Below, in pieces: positions 33,880 to 45,445 of a stretch of DNA of 64,000 bases. Position numbers and translations under genes: made by a program. The DNA is from Siphonodentalium dalli (Eukaryota > Mollusca > Scaphopoda > Gadilida > Siphonodentaliidae), in the NCBI GenBank assembly GCA_032622095.1, contig CP136064.1, forward strand, positions 184,494,209 to 184,558,208. Reading direction: 5' to 3'. Every line of letters starts with the position of its first letter. The stretch's first letter is position 1. Below the pieces are notes generated by a model. That model was not told where the DNA came from. It made no database searches and saw only the letters and a list, made by a program, of their open reading frames with translations.

Positions 33880-35240
33880 GAGATGACGAATCCGTCTTTT
33901 CTTCATCGCGGTTTAGAATTGTCAAACAATCAATCAAAGGGTGGAGCTGTAAATTATCTCGAGTGAGGGTGTGTCTAAGTGGCGGCTGCCGACTGGTGTT
34001 ATCACGTCACAGTTGATTCATTCGCACGCGAGCTTTGCTCAGATATGGACATGTTCCTTCAGTATGATGTTTACAACTATCATGTGGTATTGTTTTGGCT
34101 TGTGGCAATCACAAATACTGGTGTTTTCTACGAATTCATTTGAATGGTTCAACGTTTTAATTTTGACACCAAAAACGATGCTACTGCGTGACCAGATATG
34201 CTATACACATAGTTTGCAATCCTAAACTTATATTGCTACATGAGTCAAATTTGATAACTTATTTTGATGTAGATCATGCCACAAAGCTCTAATCTGGCTC
34301 CGCCCATAAATTCCCATAATATTCCACCAGTTCAAAACCTGGGAACTTTTTCATTTTCTGCATGACGGAAAATTTATTACATTGAAAAAAAGCAACGCAT
34401 GTAATAGATTTCTTTATTAAAAGATGTGCCTCTGTATAGTTGCCCACTTCAAACATTTCAGATTCCGCTCCTGGTGTGTACTCATAAACAAATTGCTTTC
34501 ACTTGACTGACCTCTTGGTCCAGGATTGACTCGATTATGGAGCCTTTATTCAGCATCAGAGGGGCCTGTGGCCTCTTCGCGCGACAGGAGCCTGCGTCAC
34601 ATTTGCGCACATTTTGATCACTTGAACATTTTAATTTAAAAACAATATATATTAAATTTAAAACAAACAAATATTAATATAAATTTGAAATATTGTTTCC
34701 TGTTAGATACAACTCCTTACTCAATTTAACAACACAATTTTTAAATCAGTTTTAGAACAGTTGCGAACAGACAAACGGACATACAGATATACAGCTCTTA
34801 TACCCTTTAATATATACATGTAAATACACCAAATTTTGTCTTTGCGGGTAAAGCATCTTGCAGAAAATCAATCACAAACAAAGTGATAAACAGCGCGTGA
34901 AGCTCGTGTTGAGAGACATGCCATTTGTCAGATTGATTTAAACCCACAAAGAGATCGGATTAATGGTCCATGAGCGATACTCATTTCTCAATGAATAAAT
35001 CGTGCACGCGTTCGCGGTGATTTATGACATGTCATTAACCATTATATCGACTTGTCTTTCAGTCCGATAGGTAAGAGGGTAGTTTGACTGTATGCTCATA
35101 TCACCAAATCGAGTTGTCAAATAGTTGGTAACTGAACGACAAAAACGCCCCCCCCCTAGACCCGGTTTGGTTGGACCGCCAATGTAGGTTTAAACCAGGT
35201 TTAAACTCGGAGGTTTAAACTGGAGATGACGAATCCGGCC
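33880..35240 (+). repeat. Large direct repeat C2 (about 1.36 kb)
   Basis: Second copy of C1, with an extra ~215 bp inserted near 34033-34245, ending GAGATGACGAATCCGGCC, the inverse of the outer end at 31885. The whole 31885-35240 block is thus bounded by matching inverted ends and looks like a composite of nested insertions. Confidence 0.75.
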
Positions 35241-35803
35241 ACAATGTCAAGTTAAATATTGTTCGGCCAATTTATTATCTTATTAATGCGAGGCTCCCTA
35301 TGGGAGACTCGCATATATAAGATAATGCATCGGCACAGAGTTTTCGCAAATTTTCAGGAAACTCCAGTCATGGAAGGAATATAACATCTATTTGTTCCTT
35401 CTAGATAACCGAGAATAATTGGTCAACTATTGAGAAGGCATTTCATCACGTTTTTAGTTTTGTCAGGCGGCCAAGAAGTCAAAATATATGTCTGTCAATG
35501 ATAAAGAACTCTTATGGTTTCATTGCACAGAACCGGGCAAATATTAAAGAGATATGTACATGTATACCTGTTCGTCGAATATGTGTGATTTTGAAGGGGG
35601 TATTCGTGACGTCTGCTTGTTGTTTAAACTATGTAGATGAATATTTCGTGTATTTATTGACATATCTTATCCGTCCTTTACCAAAATACACATTTGAAGG
35701 TTCAACGATCCATGTCCGATTAAATCAGCTCGTCCCAGTTGATCAAAGTTGAACATTTGGGACACTCTGTAATATGTACACGCGACAGGACTGGATACCC
35801 ATG
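35241..35803. other. Outer dispersed repeat and unrecognised DNA
   Basis: 35283-35390 carries GAGGCTCCCTATGGGAGACTC, CGCATATATAAGATAATGCA and GGCACAGAGTTTTCGC, the distal half of the element begun at 31775. Nothing recognised in 35400-35800. Confidence 0.45.
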
Positions 35804-36333
35804 TAAAGCTGTTTTCACAGACATGCGATTGACCAACGCATGCGGCCAATGTATGCGGCTATCGGGTAAAGCTGCTTTCATAAACCTGCGGCTGACGCAC
35901 GCGGCTAACTCATGCGGCTATCGGTTTGTAGGCGCAACGTTTCAACCCATACATATATCGCTGGAGTTGCGGATGACGCAGTTAAACGCAACCGATTTCA
36001 AAACTATTCGAATTCGGATGCGTTTAATTGCGTCAGCCGCGACCCCTAGTGATATATGTATGATTTGAAATGTTACGACTGGCCCGACAACCCCATGCGT
36101 CAGCCGCAGGCAAGTGAAACGAGCTATAGGAGCAACGTTTGAAACCATACATATATCACTGGGGATGCGGCTGACGCAGTTAAACGTATCCGATTTCAAA
36201 AAGTTTCGAAATCGGTTTCGTTTAATTGTGTCAGCCGCAACCCCATGTCCGGTTTGAAACGTTGCGCATATAACAACGACAGCAGAATGCGTTGGCCGTA
36301 TGCGTCAGCCGTAGGTCTGTGAAAGCAGCTTTA
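35804..36333. mobile_element. Foldback MITE with nested hairpins
   Basis: TIRs of about 50 bp start AAGCTGTTTTCACAGACATG on the left and (inverse) AAGCTGCTTTCACAGACCTA on the right, with TA at both ends. The interior holds two further imperfect hairpins around CATACATATATCRCTGG / GATATATGTATG and GACGCAGTTAAACG / GTTTAATTGCGTC. No coding capacity. Confidence 0.75.
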
Positions 36334-36482
36334 TAGATATAGCGATTAGAAAACACGATAGTCTGTTTATTTTCGAGTTTACATTCTAACTGTATGGGGC
36401 ACTATTTTGCCTATATATCGGGCAATGTTCGACCACGTTACATGTCGATGTATGGTAAAGACAATCAACAGTTAAACGTGTG
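36334..36482. other. Short spacer between two mobile elements
   Basis: No feature seen. Confidence 0.3.
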
Positions 36483-39400
36483 CACCCCCGTGTACGTGGT
36501 ATCGCCAAAACCGAGGGTATCGCCAAAACCGAGAATATGGGAAAGTCATTTTCACGTATATGATATGGGGATATGTTTGTTTCTCACCGTAATACAGACA
36601 TCGAGCATCGTATGTGTATGTCCACACGAAGCATGAGTATTTATCCACCAGTTGTCAATCAGTTTTCCCAGATAAGACCATTAAATTTTTTTTGGCAATT
36701 TTTTTCAATGGTGTTTTTGCTTTTGCTCACTCAAATTTTCGAGAACAACCATTCACTAGTATAGTTCCTGGACTTCCACGCTTCCAAAACAAATGCCGGT
36801 ATATAGTTGAATCTGTCAATGAAGCATAGGATTTGACAGAATTTAATAAATCCTTGTCGTTCTCAATATCCGCGCGATATGAAGGGACCACTGTCGGTCC
36901 AGAAAGATGCGAACGGCACAGATGAAGATGCGCCAAACGCCGAGTTTCTGTGCAGTAAATATGCGTATTACTTAAGGAGTTCTGATGAGTTTTCGAGTGT
37001 TTTTATGTGTATCTGAGACTGATCAATTGGACCGCGAATGTCAACTGAAATATGAATCCATAACATATTCGAAATAATGTGTGCATATTATATTATGAAT
37101 GTATTTCAATTGAAATTAATTGAACATCCATCTCAGCATTCAGATTTGCGATCTCAATAACGTGAATAAATGATAACGCGATGCCTAGATCACACGCACG
37201 TGAATGCTGCCGTTCGCATGCATGCAGCTAATCGGATATTCGTTTACTATTAACATGCTTGGAGTTTGTATATAGACCACACATGCCGGACGACACGCTA
37301 TGGCGTATCAACGATTTATTATAAGCATGTTTATTTTACAGACTTTATGACTCGTTGCCACTCGAGTAGACCGTTACGCGACAATAAAACCGAATCATCT
37401 TATCGAATATACATATATCGTATTGCTCCAAATTATGCAATTCTGGCTTTTTAAGAGTCATTAGATAAAATTGTAACGATTCTTGTAACATCCGAACATA
37501 TATCATCACTACCAAGTACGAAGTACCATAAGTACCAAGATATTTCAACACGTGCATATTATTGAAATTGAAACCAACAACTCGTGATACAGTCGAAATA
37601 AACAAGACCACGTGTTGCAAATGTTGATCAATTGAACAGTGCGTGCATACAGGTCCACTGGCCAATCAACCTCGACGAACTTATGACGTTATTTGATTGA
37701 ACGATAATGTGATTGTTTCGAGTGACAACGTGTCACAACGGCTGTATATGACTTGGTTGTCGGAAATAATATCAAACATTTGCGATCGTTTTAATTGTAC
37801 TGTCTACTTTGGCGGTTCTCTTGTGAAATAACGCGTGGCATTATAAGAAATAAATATTCATATTAAGCCTATGCAGTTATAAGACAAATTTACCATATAA
37901 CCGGCTGTGCGTTATATAATTTGTTTTCAAACTTTTCGGTTATAACTGCAGACCATTAATCGAAACAAGAGTCATTTCTGACCTCGTTAAACTATAAGAA
38001 TGATAACGTTAAAATATTGAATCTACCAAAAAAATAACACATGTATATCCCGTACGATGACCTCATGTAATAGTTCCCAAGATGATGGAGATTTATGCAT
38101 AATTTCATTTAGATTGTTGTGTGCAAATCTTAGCTATATTACTTTTTTTTCAAAATAAGTGAAAAAGAATAATTCTAGAACTTAACAAGCCGAAAACTAA
38201 ATCTGCGAACAATACGAATTGAAAGTCATCGTGACGCTGAACATCCATAACAATTTTGGTTAGAACCATAAACCAAACTCAGGACGGAGACCCTGATAAG
38301 ATAAGATTCATTTCGGTTAAAAATACATATCAATTACAGTATATGCAACCTATACGATAACATAATGAAGTCTTGTGTAAATATTATGCCCACAAAATAT
38401 GTGGTCCTATGGGCTAAATTAGAAAAGTTATAAACCATTGTGTAATTTACATGTGCACATAACAATCATGGCAGTATACACATGTTCCACAGTGAAGTGT
38501 TTATTATAAATAGCAGTAACTTTGTTGTGTGTTTTTTTTCATATATGTTCGGATGTTTAGTGTGTTAACATAGAATCGTTACAATTTTATCTGATGACTC
38601 TTAAAAAAGCCAGAATTGCATAATTTGGACCAATATGATATATATATATATATATATATATTCGATAAGATGATTCGGTTTCATTGTCACGTAACGGTCT
38701 ACTCGAGTGGGAACGAGTCATAAAGTCTGTAAAATAAACATGATTATAACAAATCGTTGATGCGCCGTAGCGTGTCGTCTGGCATGTGTGGTCTATACAA
38801 ACTCCAAGCATGTTAATAGTAAACGAATATCCGATTAGCTGAATGCATGCGAACGGCAGCATTCACGTGCGTGTGATCAAGGCATCGCGTTATCATTCAT
38901 TCACGTTATTGAGATCGCAAATCTGAATGCTGAGATGGATGTTCAATTAATTTCAATTGAAATACATTCATAATATAATATGCACACATTATTTCGAATA
39001 TGTTATGGATTCATATTTCAGTTGACATTCGCAGTCCAATTGATCAGTCTCAAATACACATAAAAACACTCGAAAACTCATCAGAACTCTTTAAGTAGTA
39101 CGCATATTTACTGCACAGAAACTCGGCGTTTAGCGCATCTTCATCTGTGCCGTTCGCATCTTTCTGGACCGACAGTGGTCCCTTCATATCGCGCGGATAT
39201 TGAGAACGACAAGGATTTATTAAATTTTGTCAAATCCTATGCTTCATTGGCAGATTCAACTATATACCGGCATTTGTTTTGGGAGCGTGGAAGTCCAGGA
39301 ACTATACTAGTGAATGGTTGTTCTCGAAAATTTGAGTGAGCAAAAGCAAAAACACCATTGAAAAAAATTGCCAAAAAAAAATTAATGGTCTGATCTGGGA

Positions 39401-39583
39401 AAACTGATTGACAACTGGTGGATAAATACTCATGCTTCGTGTGGACATACACATACGATGCTCGATGTCTGTATTACGGTGAGAAACAAACATATCCCCA
39501 TATCATATACGTGAAAATGACTTTCCCATATTCTCGGTTTTGGCGATACCCTCGGTTTTGGCGATACCACGTACACAGGGGTG
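36483..39583. mobile_element. 3.1-kb element with about 1-kb terminal inverted repeats
   Basis: Arms 36483-37503 and 38537-39583 are inverted copies at about 95 per cent identity. Termini read CACCCCCGTGTACGTGG and (inverse) CACCCCTGTGTACGTGG, followed by two tandem TATCGCCAAAACCGAG boxes. The flanks GTGTG (36478-36482) and GTGTG (39584-39588) are a candidate 5-bp target duplication. The 1.03-kb spacer has no recognisable transposase. Frames in the two arms mirror each other with substitutions and lack domain signals. An AT dinucleotide run at about 38636-38660 occurs only in the right arm. Confidence 0.8.
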
Positions 39584-39588
39584 GTGTG

Positions 39589-40347
39589 AGAATTTTTTAA
39601 ATGACCAGTCGTGTAGTTGTGTTCTGATGGCGTATCGAGGGGAGAACTGTACCTAGTATACTTTACAGTATAGAGTACGTCGCGATACAGGCATGGCTGT
39701 CCGGCATGCTCGAGGAGTCAAGTTGTGATTGCTGTCTGTCTCAGCCGATGGAGTCATTGTCACAAGGCATTGATCACATTTGAAGACAGATTTTCAAAAC
39801 GATGACAAGTGTATTCGTAGCTATAGCTGTCACTGAAATCGCATTGTTTGATCACGTGATCAATATACGATATGTTTACGTTTGCGACAAAATGGCGTCC
39901 ATGGCTGTCGTATAATCATATAGGAGTAAAGTTCGAGGAAGGTGCAATGAATGGACGTCTAAACTGTTTGATATCTGTACTTGGTTTATTATTTCGTCTG
40001 CTTTGAATACGAATAACTAGTCTCGTTCTATCTGAGAATATCAAAAGATAGCTGCGAATGTGATCGTTGGCGGAAAGCTGGCTACGCTTCGACATTAATT
40101 TGAAAAGCTGGCCACGAATAAGAACGGTGCCTTTTAACAATAACTTCGTCAGCCCTACGTCATGTATGAATGTTTTTGAGGAGTTCCATTCTTCGCACCA
40201 TATTTATTCAAGAGATCACCCCCTTCTCTAATTTAAAACAAAACATTTATACGACATAGCATGAAGCTATAAAGTTGTCATCTAAAGTCAGACTCAATTT
40301 GTAAACAGCACGATTGCAGTTTGGAACTGCTTGTCAGAAGACATTAA
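39589..40347. other. Intronic DNA without recognised content
   Basis: No gene, repeat or motif I can support. Confidence 0.4.
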
Positions 40348-42088
40348 GGGTGGATACACACATGCATGTAATCTCTGTAAATATCGTGTATTTGGCGTTT
40401 TACATGGATCATACAGACCATGTAATATGTGTCTGCTGACAACCCAATCATTGCGGCTATGTTTGACCACAGTGAGTAAAGCTCTGAACGTGTAGAGAGT
40501 CGTTGACTGGACGAAGTCGTCAGGCCGCTTAAAATAATTGTTCGCGCGATAACCCAAATGTTGGACGTTCTGTTTAAATCATTGTCAGTCTTCTCTTGAT
40601 TGTATACCAGTGATTTCCACAATGCAGGGGCTATGATCCCCAACATGGGTGCTATATTATACCAGAAGCTACCGGACTGACCATTACATATTTCATCGAC
40701 CGGAGGGGGGGCATGCAGCAACATGAGTCCTACCCCCCTGGAGCCACGAAGCCACTCCTGATTTGTAAATATTGTAGTTGACAGTCGTATCTGTCGTGCC
40801 TGTTTGCTACGAGTGATTAATCTCATATGCAGCAATTGATGCTATTCATATAATTATGAACATATTAGTACAGCTTTAAATTTGAAGGTATACAGAAGGT
40901 GGTGTTGCTGCATGTATGTCTTCATTCGGGAACAGGGTTGTCTAGCTACGAGTCCACAACTACGTCACATTTCCTCTCTTGTGTTATATACGCATAATTT
41001 ACAACTATGGAATATTTAAGTAAAACATTATGTTGTACATTCTTGCCCAGATAATCCCGGCCGATACATTCAACTAAATCCCTTAGTTATTCGAAACTTT
41101 CGAGAACCAACCCCCTCCCCCAATCATGGATTATGGTCCAAAATGTGATAATTCAAGCCTGTACAGGCTAAAATGGTGACAGTTAGGAACTTGTTCATCC
41201 TTTGGGCTGAGAAACATATACATTTGTACAAATTTTACTGCTCTGTAAATTCTGGGTTAAAATGGGGGGTGACTCTTTTTTCTTTCAACGCTGTACCTGC
41301 ATTAATGTTTTTGGCGCTGTAATGGATATATGCAAGGAAATCCCAATTGAAAGTTATCACATGAGCTCGCCCTCAAATTATCCGAGCAATCTCAACAAAC
41401 TGGTATTGTCTGTCTTAATTTTCCAATGCGTTAAATTTTCAAGGCATGAGAGCACCATCGGATTGTTAAAATTTGAGCTGAGGCCATGCATAGACGAGAA
41501 ACAAATATCCTTATCCTGGCTCGATTCGGCGTTGTCCGATTAGGCTAAATCACTTAACAAGGAATTCACCATGTATGAGTTAGTTGATTGCCATGTGTAT
41601 TAATATAGCACTTCCAAAATGTGGAGCCAGAGAGCCGTTCGGGTTTTGCTGGACGAGATTAAATTGGGAGTCAGTGTGTGGGGCATTAAACACTCATGTA
41701 TCACAATCGTCCTAAAAGAGCTTCAAAGGTCTACACATTTATTTTTATTTTGGATGACCCTGTTTCCAAGAAATGACGAGAAACAAATCAAGTATAAAAT
41801 CGACAGACTCAAATCCACTTTTCGAAATGAACTAAAACTCGTGAAAAACAGCAACAGATATCAGACAGGACTTATTCATTTCGGCACCCATGAAAAAAGA
41901 CATGTTTATGACTGGCCTGAAATCTCTTGATAACAGTTAGTTTGATTTTGGCTTATAACTACTCACTTGTCTCGCCTGTTGAAATGGAACGATCGCGGAC
42001 AGGCGATTAATGCTATCAATGATTGGTGTGACCATGTAAAATACATGTATTTTACATACAGACATTACATGCATGTGTGTATCCACCC
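40348..42088. mobile_element. PIF/Harbinger-like transposon, 1.74 kb
   Basis: TIRs of about 31 bp begin GGGTGGATACACACATGCAT at both ends and are flanked by TAA at 40345-40347 and TAA at 42089-42091, the three-base TWA target typical of PIF/Harbinger. The plus strand carries a MADF-like frame (41619-41930), which accompanies the transposase in many such elements. I could not recognise a DDE transposase in the rest, so it is probably non-autonomous or decayed. A 163-residue minus-strand frame at 40344-40835 runs into the TIR and shows no domain. Confidence 0.75.
41619..41930 (+). pseudogene. MADF/Myb-SANT-like DNA-binding protein remnant in the Harbinger-like element
   Basis: The 103-residue frame starts WSQRAVRVLLDEIK, as in Myb/SANT-like domains, and later reads IDRLKSTFRNELKLVKNS, which matches the third helix of MADF domains (basic residues, FR-EL-KV-S). 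The segment between is shorter and less regular than the usual ~85-residue domain, so it is probably shortened or frameshifted. In PIF/Harbinger elements a Myb-like or MADF partner recruits the transposase to DNA. Upstream, a 93-residue frame at 41262-41543 has no recognised domain but could be part of the same decayed gene. Confidence 0.5.
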
Positions 42089-42578
42089 TAAACGTAAATA
42101 ACATGACGCTTTTAAATATATTCAGTTCTCAGTTCTATAGACAAAGATTCCGTTACACGCGAGACTAATATCACATATTGTTGAATCATAAATATGTGTA
42201 GCAAACATAATAATCTTAAACTTAAAAACCGACCGCTGAGAACAAAAATACATCCCCCAATATTTTTTGAACACGTTATATACACACTCTATCCCCACTT
42301 TTTTAACATGATATTCGAGGATTATTTAACCAATCGGAATTTTTCGAATGATTATACACATTGACTCTCCATATCCGTCATATCTAAGCTTGTCATATGT
42401 GTTGCAGGGAGGGAGGTTCATCTAAGTTTTTCACAACTTGCCCTCCATTTCATTCCTTTTCAAACATGGGTGTTTTAGAACTCCAGGTTTGTAAATGGCG
42501 TTTCCAAATTGCATATAAATATACACACAAAGTAACGTGCATAAAATAGCATGTGTGGGTGGCTCATGTGACGCTTAC

Positions 42579-44013
42579 CATCGGTTCGTGTATATGCTGG
42601 TATCTTAGACTCTCGAAGCCCAACAGGAAGATTGTAATATATTCGTTCCACTGCATCGTTGGCTGTTTTGAACAAATGTATTCTCCTAGCAACTGCAATG
42701 GTTTTATCCGCAGATTCGTGTTGACTTTCTAAAGATTGTTTATCTTTCACAGCAACTTTAATTTCCGATCGTAGAAACTTGCCTTCTTCTCGAAGTTGAT
42801 CAATCCTTGAAATCTTGTCAATGTGCCAATCAAGCTTTGTCCTATTGATGTCTGCTTGTCTTTTAACGAGTGGTATACTTCTATTTATATGCTTTATCTC
42901 AGCGCATATGTCATGTTGTTTCTGAATCACAGTATCCGATTCCTCATTCGCTGTATTTCGACGAAGCTCCTCCTTCCTGAGCTCAAACGATTCGAGACTG
43001 ATTTTATATCCGTTGAGTTCAGATAGAATATATTCGTCGTCTCTCTCCAACTGTTTGAGCTTTCCCCGTATGTCTTCCTCATCTAAATTCTCCTTCGCTA
43101 ACCCGAGTTCAGTTTGATTCATGCGGAAGACAAGCGCGTGGTATCTCTGTTGCGAATCTCTTAAGGATGGTAGATTTTCTTCGAGGATGTTTTCGCATTC
43201 AATGATATCATTCCGCAGGAATTCGGCGTAGTTTTCATCGGCATTCAGCCAACTTGTCATGAGAGAAAACGAACTCTTGATATTGGTACAGGCATCGGCA
43301 AACAAAACGAGAAAAGGGATTGTTCCTATGTTATATTTATCGCAAAAAGCACTGACGGGTGCTGTGAAACCGGAGTGGTGTATCCCATGATCACAGAATT
43401 TTTTATACGTCAGACTGACGTCATTAAGATTCTTCCTTATGCCTCGTGACCACGTTTGAATTTGCTCCTCATAGTGATCACCCGTCTCGAATGATGCGTC
43501 TCCGTCCACGTTGTAAAAACTTACACAGTACCTTTCTAGCGTTTCAAGTATTTTGAAACAATACTCTACAAATTCGGCGAATTTTTCTGGAATGTACGCC
43601 TTCATTTTCTCTAGTGCTTGCTGAAACATAGCGACTTTCTCGTCATCTTCATCAAATTTATCTGGATCTTGTGCTGCCCCTAAAGCTCTATCGACGTTAT
43701 CCATGGAACATAACTCGAAAATAAACACCTTTCTCATGACGAATCGAATTGGAGGCTCATATTTTTCTACATAGTTCTTAATGTTCTTGCCTATCCCATA
43801 GTATCCTCGCTCCATTCTCACCATTCGTTTCTGCATTGCTTTTATCTCTGCGCGCAGCATGTGGCGCAGCTGTTTAAGAGTCTTGGGTGGGGCTTTCCCT
43901 AATGCTTTCACGCCAGTCATCTTCCTCCTAAGTGTGGGCTCGTCGTCGATTGGCAACATAGATGCCATTCTCGTGCCCAATGTCGGCATGCGCCAATCAA
44001 GAACGGGCCTAAG
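42579..44013 (-). CDS. Large exon of a coiled-coil protein (likely with C-terminal Death domain)
   Basis: The exon encodes 478 codons plus one base. The N-terminal third has helical, charged segments (LRHMLRAEIKAMQKRMVRME) and a Phe/Tyr-rich helical part; residues from about 250 to 440 are heptad-rich coiled coil with Leu, Glu and Lys (GKLKQLERDDEYILSEL, LREEGKFLRSEIK). No signal peptide or membrane span was seen, so it is probably cytoplasmic. Acceptor TTTATTTCAG is phase 0 and donor GTAAGC is phase 1. The acceptor joins cleanly to an ATG that ends exon 1 at 44139-44141. The donor phase fits the Death-domain exon at 23830-24236. I do not recognise the family. A coiled-coil plus Death-domain layout would suggest a signalling scaffold. 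Confidence 0.8.
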
Positions 44014-44138
44014 CTGAAATAAAATGAAGGAGTGTCAAAACAAAAACATCTTAGCAAAGCCAACCTAAAGATGCCCTGTCCTTTTTCGTTAAATTTCAAT
44101 TTACTAGCTAAAGAAAAATGAAAAATACTTGCACTCAC

Positions 44139-44141
44139 CAT
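44139..44141 (-). CDS. Start codon at the end of exon 1 of the coiled-coil gene
   Basis: ATG is immediately followed by the donor GTGAGT (44133-44138), so the first exon contributes only Met. The 125-bp intron ends TTTCAG and the next codons read LRPVLDWRMPTLG, keeping the frame open. Internal Met codons could also serve as starts if this intron lies in the 5' UTR. Upstream DNA to about 44220 would be the 5' UTR; no clear TATA box was seen. Confidence 0.65.
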
Positions 44142-44934
44142 TCTTCAATGAACAAACATCGCGAAAATACACAAATGAATCCATCATTTTATGATGAAAA
44201 CGAACAAACTCCATACAGCGCCCTCTATGTTAGCGCTGCGATATAGCACTGCCACAAGGATGGTACTTTGCGGACCGCATATATTTTTACACATCGTCGG
44301 AACTATATTTAGTTACCTATTATCTTATTTTGCAATAAAATGGTAATTCTTTCGGTATTGATAAGAACAATATAGACTGAGCCATTGCAGACATAGACAA
44401 TTTTAATCCTAAAACATAAGAAATAAGAACATGCAAGAAATCCTTACCAAATGTCCGTATGGCAGTGATATCTCAGCGGAGCGATGTGAGATAACTCTGC
44501 CTGGAGTTTGGAAAACGAATAGAGCAGATCATAATGGAGAATGCTCTTTATTACCTACTGCACTTGGACTATGTGAGTAGCAATATAAGAGACGGTCATT
44601 GGGATTCCATTTAGTTCAGACTTACTAAAGTTATCAACCGGAAACGAAAATTGAGTGTAATTCCAACAAAAAGGGCAATAACTCAGGTGGAAATTGGCGG
44701 GCGGAAACCCAATTCGAACTTGACCTGTACTTTGTGCCAGTAAACCCGTATACCACATTTCAGTTGAGACCATCTAAAGTTATCATCCGGAAACCAATAG
44801 CAAATGCAAGGACAGACCAACAACATAATGCCAATGTACGTCCCGTTTAAAAACGGACGTATACAAATGAGGGGACTGAATTCTGCTTTGCTGTTTGATC
44901 CATCGACCGCCTCTTAAAAGCGATATATAATAAA
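44142..44934. repeat. Upstream region of the coiled-coil gene with decayed repeat
   Basis: 44560-44830 holds phrases such as AAGGGCAATAACTCAGGTGG and two copies of an AAAGTTATCAWCCGGAAA box (about 44630 and 44774), of the sort found in dispersed molluscan repeats. No promoter element could be fixed. Confidence 0.5.
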
Positions 44935-45441
44935 GCGCGTTCGTAGCAGAAATATTCATATTTGTTCAAATCGCCATCAACGGAAGGAATATTAAAATAT
45001 ATATAGTTTTGTTCATGTGCCAAACATAATCAGCGCTTAAATAGTATATTGTCGTCAAGACGTGCGGTGGTGTAGGTAAACAAGAGCCTGCTCGTGTTAC
45101 AGAAGTTTTGCTTCTGTTTACATACAGCGCAATTATATTGGTTAATCACACACAAATGATATAAACGCTCTTTATTATTTCCATATCAGGAAAACAGTAA
45201 CAAATAACGCTCTTTATGTTTACCATATCCGGATCTAAACAAAAGCCAGCAAACGTAACGTTTTCTGCTTTTGTTTACATAACAAAGGAAAACAAATGAC
45301 AATAACATACTGTGTATGCCATATTTCTGATTGGTGTAAGAACAAGGTCTGTCTATATTTTACTATTCTTTCTGTTTATGGCGGTTTTTGACGGAGGTGA
45401 ATATTTTAACAGCATACCCACCGGCAACGCGGCCCGTATCT
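44935..45441 (+). mobile_element. TTAA-flanked MITE, family A copy 2
   Basis: Same interior as 22599-23117 (CTGCTCGTGTTACAGAAG, AACGCTCTTTATTATTTCC). The left TIR is degraded. The right end abuts a TTAA at 45442-45445 that also begins the next element. Confidence 0.82.
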
Positions 45442-45445
45442 TTAA

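Larger units (their letters stand above)
24237..42578 (-). other. Inferred 18.3-kb intron of the coiled-coil/Death-domain gene
   Basis: Bounded by donor GTAAGC (42573-42578) and acceptor TTTCCAG, both phase 1. It hosts, in order of position, a short MITE, a 6.7-kb palindrome, a nested repeat block, a foldback MITE, a 3.1-kb long-TIR element and a Harbinger-like element. The intron is inferred from phase agreement; no transcript evidence is available. Confidence 0.5.

Noticed and set aside
36614-36829. 71-residue frame mirrored at 39237-39452
   Set aside because: Mirrored because of the ~1-kb TIRs; substitutions are not biased to synonymous sites as far as I can see and no domain is present.
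40344-40835. 163-residue minus-strand frame in the Harbinger-like element
   Set aside because: It runs into the TIR for its last residues and shows no transposase or DNA-binding motif. It could be a decayed transposase, but I cannot support that.
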